From positions 1 to 5,851 of the forward strand of contig CADBPP010000255.1 of assembly GCA_902796565.1 (NCBI GenBank): a stretch of DNA of 5,851 nucleotides. The letters are read 5' to 3'. How positions within the stretch are numbered: position 1 is the stretch's first letter; every line of letters begins with the position of its first letter. Made by a program: the position numbers and the translations under genes. Below the pieces are notes generated by a model. The model did not search any database, had not been told where the DNA came from, and was given only the letters and a program-made list of their open reading frames with translations. This DNA comes from an uncultured Eubacteriales bacterium (GTDB taxonomy: Bacteria; Bacillota; Clostridia; Eubacteriales; Anaerofustaceae). This document shows, piece by piece, positions 1-5,361 of this stretch.

Positions 1-1445
1 GCGGCCTTTGCCTTCTGGATCTCGCGGGCGTCCAGCTGGGAGAAGGTGACTCCCGGCGCCACCTCGAAGGCGTTGATCCCGTCCTCGAGCTTTATGAGTC
101 TGTCGCACAGCAGATCTTCGCCGTTTCTGTCCACGTACTTTTCCCTGGTCATCATCTGGCCGCGGGAATTGATGACGTTGTGGCGGATCAGTTCCGCCAG
201 GATGTCGATGATCCCGCTTCCGCAGATGCCGGTGGGCTCGCAGTTGCCGATCACGTCCAGCTCGCAGCTGCCGTCGTCGTTGATCTTGAAGTGCTGCACG
301 GCTCCGTCCGCCGCCCTCATGCCGCAGCTGAGCCCCGCACCTTCAAGGGCGGGCCCGCAGGCGGTGGATGCGATGACGTAGCGTTCCTTCGTGCCGACGG
401 CGATCTCGCCGTTGGTGCCCAGGTCTATGGCGAGACGGACGTTGCCGTCATCCTCGAGGCCGATGAGCACAGCGGTGGTGTCCGCCCCCACGAAGCCGCC
501 CAGAAGGGGAAGGAAAGTGATCACGCATTCAGGATTGAGGTCCAGGGGCAGTTCTGCTGCCTTTATTTCCACCGAGTCATGGGTGGTGGATACGAAGGGT
601 GCGTTTCCGAGGCTCTTGGGGTACAGTCCCAGGAAGAGGTGCTGCATCGTGGAGTTTCCGCACAGGCAGGTGTGATAGATCCTGTCGGTGTTGATGCCGT
701 CGCGTTCCCTGGCCTGGGAGAGGAGCTTGTTGATGGTGTCGCAGACCTTCTTCTGCATGACCTCCAGGCCGTCGGGCTCCTTGACGGTATAGCCGATACG
801 GCTTATGACGTCGGCGCCCAGGGCCGTCTGTGCGTTCAGGGACGAGTATGTCCCGATCAGCCTGGCGTCGTTCATATCGTAAAGATAAGCGGCCACGGTG
901 GTGGAACCTATGTCTATGGCGAGGCCGTATATCTTATCGTCGTCATCATAATTCACGTCGATGATCTCGTTGTTGAATACCACGAAGTTGAAGTCCTTGT
1001 CTCCTGCGTCCACGTTGGCTGTGCGGGCGAGCTTCTTCATGGTGTGGTAGCTCACCTCCAACTTGTACTTCTCCTTGATCTTCGCTTCGAAGCTGGCGCA
1101 GTGGTCCGGCATGATGTCGTTTCCTGTCACATGCAGGTAGCTCAGCATGGGATTTATAGCGCAGTTGAGGTTGTTGTTGGTGGTAAGGACGTTGACCACC
1201 CTGTCGGCGCGGTTGAAGATCTTTACGACCTCGATGTCCTTTTCCAGCTGATATTTGCATGAGAGCACGGTCTCCCTCTTTCCGTCGCATCTGATCTCTA
1301 CGGCGCACTTTCCGCATTTTCCGTTTCCGCCGCAGACCAGATCCTGGGCGAAGCCCGCCTCCGAGCAGGCGTTGGAAAGAAGCGTTCCGACCTCGAATTC
1401 ATGTATGGTGTCCGCAAATGTAAAATTGACCTTTACCTTTGACAT
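1..1445 (-). CDS. RACo-type corrinoid activation protein ([2Fe-2S] ferredoxin + ASKHA ATPase, DUF4445 family), C-terminus cut by window edge
   Basis: Likely a reductive activator of corrinoid proteins: it uses ATP hydrolysis to return oxidised cob(II)alamin on a corrinoid protein to the active cob(I)alamin state. It is cytoplasmic. I read the minus-strand frame from the ATG at 1445-1443; it stays open to the left edge, giving 481 codons of a family usually a little over 600 residues. Residues 1-80 are a [2Fe-2S] ferredoxin domain with C38-x5-C44-x2-C47-x15-C63, the spacing reported for RACo. A linker follows. The ASKHA ATPase part starts near residue 175 with LAIDIGSTTVAAYLYD (D178) and continues with AIDLGTNGEIAVG (D341), ACGPALEGAG and CGSGIIDILAEL. 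The last visible residues, SQLDAREIQKAKAA, are also typical. The start is supported by AGGAGG (1451-1456 on the complement) 5 nt upstream and by its own promoter. It is divergent from the methyltransferase at 1752. Which corrinoid protein it serves cannot be told from here. Confidence 0.93.
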   Translation of the reverse strand, partial: MSKVKVNFTFADTIHEFEVGTLLSNACSEAGFAQDLVCGGNGKCGKCAVEIRCDGKRETVLSCKYQLEKDIEVVKIFNRADRVVNVLTTNNNLNCAINPMLSYLHVTGNDIMPDHCASFEAKIKEKYKLEVSYHTMKKLARTANVDAGDKDFNFVVFNNEIIDVNYDDDDKIYGLAIDIGSTTVAAYLYDMNDARLIGTYSSLNAQTALGADVISRIGYTVKEPDGLEVMQKKVCDTINKLLSQARERDGINTDRIYHTCLCGNSTMQHLFLGLYPKSLGNAPFVSTTHDSVEIKAAELPLDLNPECVITFLPLLGGFVGADTTAVLIGLEDDGNVRLAIDLGTNGEIAVGTKERYVIASTACGPALEGAGLSCGMRAADGAVQHFKINDDGSCELDVIGNCEPTGICGSGIIDILAELIRHNVINSRGQMMTREKYVDRNGEDLLCDRLIKLEDGINAFEVAPGVTFSQLDAREIQKAKA

Positions 1446-1480
1446 GGTTCCCTCCTGGATACTTGTTGATTACTGCATCA

Positions 1481-1510
1481 ATTATACTATACCCATGCTC
1501 ATGTAGTAAA
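1481..1510 (-). promoter_or_regulatory. Sigma-A-type promoter for the corrinoid activator gene
   Basis: On the minus strand a perfect -10 box TATAAT (1486-1481) lies 18 bp downstream of TTTACT (1510-1505), a four-of-six match to TTGACA. Transcription would begin near 1474, giving a leader of about 30 nt that carries AGGAGG before the ATG at 1445. The short leader leaves no room for a riboswitch under this promoter. Confidence 0.6.
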
Positions 1511-1543
1511 GCACAAATCTGCAGTTTTGATACACACCGTTTT

Positions 1544-1642
1544 AACCAAAATTGCGGCAGGAAGATGCCCCCTGCGGTACGCCACTGAGCCACGGCGGGG
1601 GCACTCCTGCGCCTGGGGGCGCCTTTTGGTTGAGCGGCAATT
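1544..1642. repeat. Palindromic, highly structured extragenic element of unknown identity
   Basis: The block folds into nested stems. Outer arms are AACCAAAA (1544-1551) with TTTTGGTT (1624-1631), 8 bp. Inside are GCAGGA (1557-1562) with TCCTGC (1605-1610), 6 bp, then TGCCCCC (1566-1572) with GGGGGCA (1597-1603), 7 bp, closing a 24-nt loop that contains GCCACTGAGCCAC. A side hairpin GCGCC/GGCGC (1609-1613/1618-1622) followed by TTTT could act as a weak plus-strand terminator and competes with the 1605-1610 stem. AATTGC (1550-1555) can also pair with GCAATT (1637-1642), an alternative to the outer arms. The block lies upstream of both predicted transcription starts, so it need not be a leader. 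It could be a repeated extragenic palindrome, a small RNA or a leader from an unseen promoter. I do not recognise the family. Confidence 0.5.
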
Positions 1643-1675
1643 CAAAAAAGTATAAGAATAGTCGGTTTTTTATTG

Positions 1676-1681
1676 TATAAT
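1676..1681 (+). promoter_or_regulatory. Probable -10 box of the methyltransferase promoter
   Basis: A perfect TATAAT lies in an AT-rich stretch 71 bp before the methyltransferase ATG, predicting a start near 1688. No good TTGACA-like box is present at 16-18 bp upstream, so the promoter may be weak or activator dependent. The resulting leader of about 64 nt excludes the structured block at 1544-1642. Confidence 0.45.
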
Positions 1682-1751
1682 ACTTACAGGATCAGCGCGC
1701 GTCAGGCCGCTGAAGCATCTAAACATACAAGTTTTTGGAGGAATTTCATTT

Positions 1752-2564
1752 ATGATCATTATCGGCGAAAAGATAAACGGAGCCATCCCTTCGATCAAGA
1801 AGGCAATACTTGAGAGAAACGAAGAGCTCATCATCAAGAGGACAGTCGCCCAGACCCAGGCCGGTGCCGATTTCCTTGACTGCGCGCCCAGCGTGGAGGC
1901 CGACCTTGAATATGACGCCATGGTTTGGCTAATCAACCTGATGCAGGCCAACAGCGACACACCGCTGTGCATCGACAGCCCCAACGCTGAACTGCTGGCC
2001 AGGATCCTCAATGAAGGACATGTCAAGAAGCCCGGAATGGTGAACTCCGTCAACGAAGAGGGGACAAAGTGCGAGACCATCTTCCCGCTCATCGCCGGCA
2101 CCGACTGGGAAGTCGTCGGACTCACCTGCGACCAGGACGGCATCCCCATGGACGTCGAGAGAAAGGTCGACATCGCCAAGAGCATGATCGACAAGGCCAA
2201 CAAGTACGGAGTGGACCTGAAGAAGTTTCATATCGATCCCTGCGTCATGGCTCTTTCCACCAGCGCCACCGCCATGGAGAACTTCGAGCAGTGCATCATC
2301 AGGATCCATGAGTATGCTCCCGAGGTAAAGATCACCGGAGCCATCTCCAACATCTCCTTCGACATGCCCGTCAGAAAGATCGTCAACCAGAACTGCATGT
2401 GCATGGCGATCAGGGCAGGACTTGATTCCGCCATCATGGATCCCTGCGACAGGGACATGATCGGGACCATCTATGCCGCAGAGGCTCTCGCCATGAGAGA
2501 CAAGAGCGGCAGAAAGTACAACCGCGCCTACAGACAGGGCAAGTTCGGCCCCATCAAGGCTTAA
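1752..2564 (+). CDS. Methyltetrahydrofolate:corrinoid methyltransferase-like, pterin-binding TIM barrel (AcsE/MtgA/MtqA type)
   Basis: Likely moves a methyl group between a corrinoid protein and tetrahydrofolate in the cytoplasm, feeding or drawing on the folate C1 pathway. The 270-residue product is one pterin-binding (dihydropteroate synthase-like) barrel, about the length of stand-alone AcsE and MtgA proteins. Visible motifs in order are IIIGEKING (3-10), GADFLDCAPS (38-47), CIDSP with D75, VNSVN with N98, IDP with D162, and GAISNISFDMP with N200. These match the Asp/Asn pterin ligands and the mobile Asn known from AcsE (about D75, N96, D160, N199). There is no B12-binding domain, so a separate corrinoid protein is needed. 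GGAGG (1737-1741) sits 10 nt before the ATG, slightly far. The gene is divergent from the corrinoid activator, which supports a corrinoid role. Sequence alone does not set the direction (methyl-corrinoid to THF, or the reverse) or distinguish AcsE from MtgA/MtqA. Confidence 0.88.
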   Translation: MIIIGEKINGAIPSIKKAILERNEELIIKRTVAQTQAGADFLDCAPSVEADLEYDAMVWLINLMQANSDTPLCIDSPNAELLARILNEGHVKKPGMVNSVNEEGTKCETIFPLIAGTDWEVVGLTCDQDGIPMDVERKVDIAKSMIDKANKYGVDLKKFHIDPCVMALSTSATAMENFEQCIIRIHEYAPEVKITGAISNISFDMPVRKIVNQNCMCMAIRAGLDSAIMDPCDRDMIGTIYAAEALAMRDKSGRKYNRAYRQGKFGPIKA

Positions 2565-2592
2565 TAATCAAAAGGCGGTACTTACGGTTATG

Positions 2593-2614
2593 ACGGAGCC
2601 CTTCCGGGCTCCGT
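2593..2614 (+). terminator. Hairpin after the methyltransferase gene, probable terminator
   Basis: ACGGAGCCC (2593-2601) pairs perfectly with GGGCTCCGT (2606-2614) around a TTCC loop, 9 bp, 28 nt after the stop codon. What follows is AT-rich (GATAATAAATTATTATTTTA) but not a clean T run, so termination may be partial. A -10-like TATTAT at 2625-2630 follows and would start a transcript almost exactly at the first base of the THF aptamer. Its -35 position falls in the hairpin and is poor, so folT may depend on readthrough, this weak promoter, or both. Confidence 0.55.
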
Positions 2615-2634
2615 GATAATAAATTATTATTTTA

Positions 2635-2727
2635 TTCAGAGTAGGCAAGGTGCGTAAAGTTGCGCAGGATGGGAAGTTGCCTGCGCCCGAAGGGGCCTCC
2701 CCGCGATACCTTGCTGCGTCCGCTGAG
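2635..2727 (+). promoter_or_regulatory. Tetrahydrofolate (THF) riboswitch aptamer upstream of folT-like gene
   Basis: The sequence carries conserved THF-aptamer blocks in order: GAGTAG (2639-2644), TGCGTAAAGTTG (2651-2662, compare GCGUUAAGUG), and GCTGCGTCCGCTGA (2713-2726, compare UUGCAUCCGCUCC). Stems can be drawn. P1 is TTCAG (2635-2639) with CTGAG (2723-2727), one G·U. P2 is GCAAGG (2645-2650) with CCTTGC (2709-2714). P3 is GCGCAGG (2662-2668, first G at 2662) with CCTGCGC (2680-2686). GGATG (2667-2671) can pair with CGTCC (2717-2721) as the expected pseudoknot, with one G·U and slight overlap with P3. A short GGGG/CCCC hairpin (2692-2702) fills the 3' part. It precedes a folate-family transporter, the classic THF riboswitch target. 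Binding THF should lower expression of the importer. The match was made by eye. Confidence 0.85.
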
Positions 2728-2770
2728 ACTAACGTCTCTGACGTTTATAGCGGAGCGCTTTGGGAAAGGA
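2719..2770 (+). promoter_or_regulatory. Putative riboswitch expression platform before folT
   Basis: TCCGCT (2719-2724), which holds part of P1 and of the pseudoknot strand, can pair instead with AGCGGA (2749-2754). Competing small hairpins are GAGAC/GTCTC (2725-2729/2734-2738), AACGTC/GACGTT (2731-2736/2740-2745), AGCG/CGCT (2749-2752/2756-2759), and CTTT/AAAG (2758-2761/2765-2768). The last overlaps the ribosome binding site AAAGGA (2765-2770). No stem is followed by a T run, which favours control of translation initiation over transcription termination. The switching model is inference. Confidence 0.45.
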
Positions 2771-2775
2771 AAAAA

Positions 2776-3564
2776 ATGGTAACAAACAACACCAAGTCAT
2801 CCAAAAAGGGACTTAGTACCAAGCAGCTCGTTATTGCAGCTTTATTCGTGGCTCTCTCGCTTGTGGTAAAACCCTTTGAGATCTACCTCCTGCCGGTGGC
2901 ACGCTTCAGCTTCGTGGCTGTGCCCGTTATCATGGCGGGAATCATCCTCGGTCCCTTCTGGGGAGCGGGAGTCGGCGTCATAGTCGACCTTCTCGGACTT
3001 ATGCTCATGGACAAGTCCGGCATGGCCCTCAATCCCATCCTGACGGTGGCCAATGCGATGATCGGCTTCATCCCCGGTGTCGTGTTCGCCCGCAGCTCAA
3101 AGATCGAGGGCAAGACGAAGTACAACGTCTACAACATCGTATGCTATCTCGTCCTCCTTGCGGTCATCACCGGACTGCTTCTGATCAACGGGACGCTGTA
3201 CATTGAGGACGGCGCCATGTATGTCATCAGCCCCTCCAGCGGAGCGCCCACTGGGGTCAGCACACTGGCCATGGTACTGGTGGCAGCTGCCTTCCTGGTG
3301 TATTCGGTGATAGTCATCATCATGGTGACCAGGAACCCCGGCAACGATCCTTCAAAGCAGATCATGCCGAAGATCCTCTTTGCGGTCACCCTGGCAATGA
3401 TCATAGGGGATATCCTGATAAGCGGTCTCGGACTGGGACTTCAGTACGGATGGCCCCTGCCCCTCATGCTGGTGGTCAGGATCATCAAGAGCTTCTTCAC
3501 CATCCCGGTGTACGCGCTGGTCTGCTTCATCATCTACAAGGCCGCGGCAAAATTCAAGATCTGA
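2776..3564 (+). CDS. folT: Folate-family ECF transporter S component, enlarged
   Basis: Membrane substrate-binding subunit of an energy-coupling factor importer, probably for folates. No EcfA or EcfT gene is in the window, so it would share the cell's common energising module. The 262-residue product opens with a basic, polar segment (KSSKKGLSTKQ) and a first hydrophobic helix (18-31). ARFSFVAVPVIMAGIILGPF (42-61), GAGVGVIVDLLGL (63-75) and the C-terminal VVRIIKSFFTIPVYALV (233-249) resemble FolT proteins. The family is usually about 170-190 residues. The excess lies at residues about 112-195, where extra hydrophobic segments (118-138, 161-184) interrupt the normal order. The ATG at 2776 is chosen because AAAGGA is 5 nt upstream; the longer in-frame GTG start at 2650 would translate the riboswitch. 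The THF riboswitch supports folate as substrate, but binding residues were not checked against a structure. Confidence 0.85.
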   Translation: MVTNNTKSSKKGLSTKQLVIAALFVALSLVVKPFEIYLLPVARFSFVAVPVIMAGIILGPFWGAGVGVIVDLLGLMLMDKSGMALNPILTVANAMIGFIPGVVFARSSKIEGKTKYNVYNIVCYLVLLAVITGLLLINGTLYIEDGAMYVISPSSGAPTGVSTLAMVLVAAAFLVYSVIVIIMVTRNPGNDPSKQIMPKILFAVTLAMIIGDILISGLGLGLQYGWPLPLMLVVRIIKSFFTIPVYALVCFIIYKAAAKFKI

Positions 3565-3573
3565 GAAATGTGA

Positions 3574-3603
3574 AAGGGCTGTCCCCGGGACAGCCTTTTT
3601 TTT
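3574..3603 (+). terminator. Strong intrinsic terminator after folT-like gene
   Basis: GGCTGTC (3577-3583) pairs with GACAGCC (3589-3595); an A-rich 5' side (3573-3575) can extend the stem into the T run. The tract TTTTTTTT covers 3596-3603. It begins about 10 nt after the folT stop and ends 12 nt before the next ATG, so it closes the folT transcript. Confidence 0.9.
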
Positions 3604-3615
3604 GGGGGAAACAAA

Positions 3616-4503
3616 ATGTTCGGTGAAAATCATGCACATATAATTATGGACGGGATAAATTACAGGAAAGCCGTCGCGATCCACAGGGAGTCTCCCTGCG
3701 AGGCCGTCGTCAGGGAGAGGCTCGCCGCATACAGGGACGCGGGGATCACCTTCGTCCGGGACGGCGGGGACGGCTACGGCGTCAGCATGCTGGCCCGAAG
3801 GCTCGCCCCGGAATACGGGATCCGGTATCTTTCACCCTCCTTTGCGATCCACAAAAAAGGACTATACGGGGCCATCGTGGGGCACTCCTTCGAGGATGAG
3901 ACGGGCATGAAGGGCCTCATCGAAAGGGCGGCTGAGGACGGGGCCGACTTCATCAAGCTTATGGCCAGCGGCATCCTGGACTTTTCCGAGTATGGCACTC
4001 TCAGCCCCGGACCCCTTCCGAGAAAAGAGATAATCTCTTTCATCCGCTGCGCCCACAGTCTGGATCTGGCGGTGATGGTGCACGTTAACGGCGACGAGTC
4101 CGTCAGAGCCTGCATAGAAGCGGGCGCGGACAGCATAGAGCACGGCTTCTACATGTCAGCTGAGACCCTGTCGCTTTTCAGGGGAGAGGACGCCCCGGTA
4201 TGGGTGCCCACGGTGGCGGTCACCGACGCGATCCTCGGTAAAGGGGAATTCAACGAGGAGAATCTGTTGAAGATCCATACCTCTCAGATGGCAAACATAA
4301 GAAGGGCCCTGGAGACGGGCGCGAACATAGCTCTGGGAAGCGACTGCGGAGCCTACAGGCTGCCCCATCCCTCGGGCCTCGCAAATGAGTACAGGTGTTT
4401 CCTGCAGGCAGGGGAAGGCCTTTCGGGGATCGACGCTGTCCTGGAGAGGGGTGAGGCGATCATAAGAGAAAGGTTCGCCGAAAGAAGAAACATCAGAAAA
4501 TGA
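3616..4503 (+). CDS. Compact metal-dependent amidohydrolase
   Basis: A hydrolase of the amidohydrolase superfamily (PF01979-like, imidazolonepropionase/prolidase-like group), predicted cytoplasmic, with unknown substrate. All usual metal ligands are visible: HAH (H6, H8) at the very start, K114 in FIKLMASG (the candidate carboxylated lysine), H156 in VMVHVNG, H176 in SIEHG, and D243 in LGSDCG. This pattern fits a binuclear metal site. At 295 residues it is about 100 shorter than typical members: the HxH strand starts at residue 5, so the N-terminal part of the small beta-sandwich domain is absent. GGGGG (3604-3608) is a weak ribosome binding site 7 nt before the ATG, right after the upstream terminator's T run, leaving no space for a promoter between them. 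Codons look somewhat richer in GGG, CGG and AGG than in the methyltransferase gene. A role on a folate-like amide is possible from position only. Confidence 0.85.
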   Translation: MFGENHAHIIMDGINYRKAVAIHRESPCEAVVRERLAAYRDAGITFVRDGGDGYGVSMLARRLAPEYGIRYLSPSFAIHKKGLYGAIVGHSFEDETGMKGLIERAAEDGADFIKLMASGILDFSEYGTLSPGPLPRKEIISFIRCAHSLDLAVMVHVNGDESVRACIEAGADSIEHGFYMSAETLSLFRGEDAPVWVPTVAVTDAILGKGEFNEENLLKIHTSQMANIRRALETGANIALGSDCGAYRLPHPSGLANEYRCFLQAGEGLSGIDAVLERGEAIIRERFAERRNIRK

Positions 4504-4504
4504 G

Positions 4505-4516
4505 CCCCTTGAGGGG
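4505..4516. other. Small hairpin just after the amidohydrolase stop
   Basis: CCCC (4505-4508) pairs with GGGG (4513-4516) around TTGA. It is only 4 bp and has no T tract; it may be an accessory to the larger hairpin that follows. Confidence 0.3.
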
Positions 4517-4549
4517 ACTGAAAAGGAGCATGCCGCGGGCATGCTCCTT
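4517..4549. terminator. Shared hairpin between convergent genes, intrinsic terminator best for the minus strand
   Basis: AAGGAGCATGCC (4523-4534) pairs perfectly with GGCATGCTCCTT (4538-4549) around a 3-nt loop, 12 bp. Read on the minus strand it starts 2 nt after the Gx transporter stop and runs into TTTT, a short but usable T tract. On the plus strand, after the amidohydrolase, the stem is followed by GCTTAATG, so termination there would rely on the stem alone. Confidence 0.75.
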
Positions 4550-4551
4550 GC

Positions 4552-5052
4552 TTAATGCCTTATCATGTTCGCGGGCAGATGCTCCATCAGGAAGCCCGCG
4601 GCCAGGCCCACCACAGTTCCGGCGATGATGCCGGATATTATCAATGGGACGGAATAGTACACCAGTCCCTTCGTTTCCATTATCAGCATGGCGGCGGCGA
4701 GCTGTCCGGCATTGTGGGCAACTCCTCCGGCTACGCTGACACCGGTCACTGAAAAGAATCCGGTCTTTTTCATCAGACACATTATCGCGAGGCTGACCAC
4801 CGCTCCCGAGGCGCTGTAGACCAGTGAGAACATGGTGCCGAAGAGAACGGAGGAGAGGATGATCCTTACGGCGGACACGATCCAGGCGTCCTTCTCCGAC
4901 AGCATGTACAGTGCAAAAAGGCTCGCTGTGTTCGCCAGCCCCACCTTCACTCCCGGCACGGCGGTGAAGGCGGGAAGCAGGGATTCCACCCATGAGAGCA
5001 TCATGGCCGCGGCGGTGAGCAGCGCGAGTCCGGTGAGTCTCTCAGTCTTCAC
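4552..5052 (-). CDS. Gx transporter family membrane protein (annotated in relatives as heptaprenyl diphosphate synthase component I)
   Basis: A small integral membrane protein of the Gx transporter family (PF07456), related to ECF-type S components; its substrate is not established. The old name heptaprenyl diphosphate synthase component I should not be read as an enzyme function here. The 166-residue product is about the normal length. It starts with a hydrophobic helix (8-24), then the family signature VPGVKVGLANTASLFAL (32-48), and further hydrophobic segments at about 57-80, 82-94, 101-124 and 130-157. The VHN-like AHNAGQLAAAMLIM stretch (112-125) is also typical. It follows the [4Fe-4S] gene on the same strand with an 11-bp overlap, which suggests translational coupling; the ATG is supported by the overlap. 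No ATPase subunit is nearby. Confidence 0.85.
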   Translation of the reverse strand: MKTERLTGLALLTAAAMMLSWVESLLPAFTAVPGVKVGLANTASLFALYMLSEKDAWIVSAVRIILSSVLFGTMFSLVYSASGAVVSLAIMCLMKKTGFFSVTGVSVAGGVAHNAGQLAAAMLIMETKGLVYYSVPLIISGIIAGTVVGLAAGFLMEHLPANMIRH

Positions 5053-5239
5053 CGCATTCCTCCCTGATGATGTCGAAAAGCTCCGCGTAGACCGGGTCGT
5101 CCTCGCTGACCCACGTGCACTCGGTGACCTTCAGTTTCCCCTCCGATACGGCTCTGGCCATGGCCATGCAGCTGCCCTGGACGCACTTGCCGCAGTCTGT
5201 GCGGGGAAGATAGTCGTAAACGTCAAAAACAGAAAGCAT
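5042..5239 (-). CDS. Small [4Fe-4S] cluster protein (PF04060-like Fe-S domain)
   Basis: A 65-residue protein made almost entirely of one [4Fe-4S] domain. The ligands are C16-x2-C19-x4-C24-x16-C41 in LPRTDCGKCVQGSCMAMA and VTECTW, the pattern seen at the N-terminus of RnfB and of the large corrinoid Fe-S protein subunit (AcsC/CdhE). It probably carries electrons or serves as a small Fe-S partner; no catalytic domain is attached. C62 near the C-terminus lies outside the motif. AAAGGAG (5252-5246 on the complement) is 6 nt before the ATG, and a TATAAT box lies just upstream. Its last 11 bp overlap the Gx transporter start, so the two are probably made together. The partner in electron transfer is unknown; a link to the corrinoid activator 3.6 kb away is only a possibility. 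Confidence 0.82.
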   Translation of the reverse strand: MLSVFDVYDYLPRTDCGKCVQGSCMAMARAVSEGKLKVTECTWVSEDDPVYAELFDIIREECGED

Positions 5240-5261
5240 CGCGTTCTCCTTTCACTTTTCA

Positions 5262-5267
5262 ATTATA
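5262..5267 (-). promoter_or_regulatory. Probable -10 box for the Fe-S / Gx transporter pair
   Basis: On the minus strand TATAAT lies 22 bp before the ATG at 5239, predicting a leader of about 15 nt that contains AAAGGAG. The hexamer at 17 bp spacing (TGGGGT) is a poor -35 box. The assignment rests on the perfect -10 and its position. Confidence 0.45.
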
Positions 5268-5361
5268 CACGACAGGGACGGTTTACCCCATAGTATTTTG
5301 GGTTACTGGAATATAAAAGAAGGCTGTGCCTAGCTTATTGTTCCTTCCGGGCCCCCATATA

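Larger units (their letters stand above)
1446..1751. other. Divergent intergenic region of 306 bp
   Basis: This gap separates the minus-strand corrinoid activator from the plus-strand methyltransferase. It holds one TATAAT promoter facing each way (1481-1510 and about 1676-1681), a ribosome binding site at each end, and a GC-rich foldable block between them at 1544-1642. AT-rich flanks (1481-1550 and 1641-1685) contrast with the GC-rich centre. I see no convincing protein gene: the 64-codon minus-strand reading frame at 1399-1593 overlaps the activator and lacks a ribosome binding site. Confidence 0.8.

Noticed and set aside
180..1262. A 360-codon plus-strand open frame
   Set aside because: It is antisense to the RACo-type gene, whose minus-strand frame shows clear ferredoxin and ASKHA motifs. 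The plus-strand translation is low-complexity (rich in V, G, D, H), has no recognisable domain, and reflects GC-rich third positions of the real gene.
1399..1593. A 64-codon minus-strand frame in the intergenic region
   Set aside because: It overlaps the activator start, spans the promoter and part of the structured element, and lacks a ribosome binding site.
1550..1625. Cobalamin riboswitch suggested by GCGGTACGCCACTGAG
   Set aside because: The GCCACTG stretch recalls the cobalamin core, but the GGTG/AATCC core and a proper B12 box (AGYCMGGA...CC.GCC) are missing on both strands, and the block lies outside the predicted leaders.
1670..2309. Minus-strand frames opposite the methyltransferase
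   Set aside because: Both antisense frames (1670-2203 and 1929-2309) mirror a well-supported gene and have no ribosome binding site or domain.
2650..2775. An in-frame GTG start that would extend the FolT-like protein by 42 residues
   Set aside because: The extension would translate the THF aptamer itself, has no ribosome binding site and no transporter-like sequence. The ATG at 2776 has AAAGGA 5 nt upstream and gives a normal N-terminus.
4493..4993. A 166-codon minus-strand frame overlapping the Gx transporter gene
   Set aside because: It is another frame of the same DNA, arginine- and glycine-rich without a domain, and it crosses the terminator hairpin. The 4552-5052 frame has the family signature.
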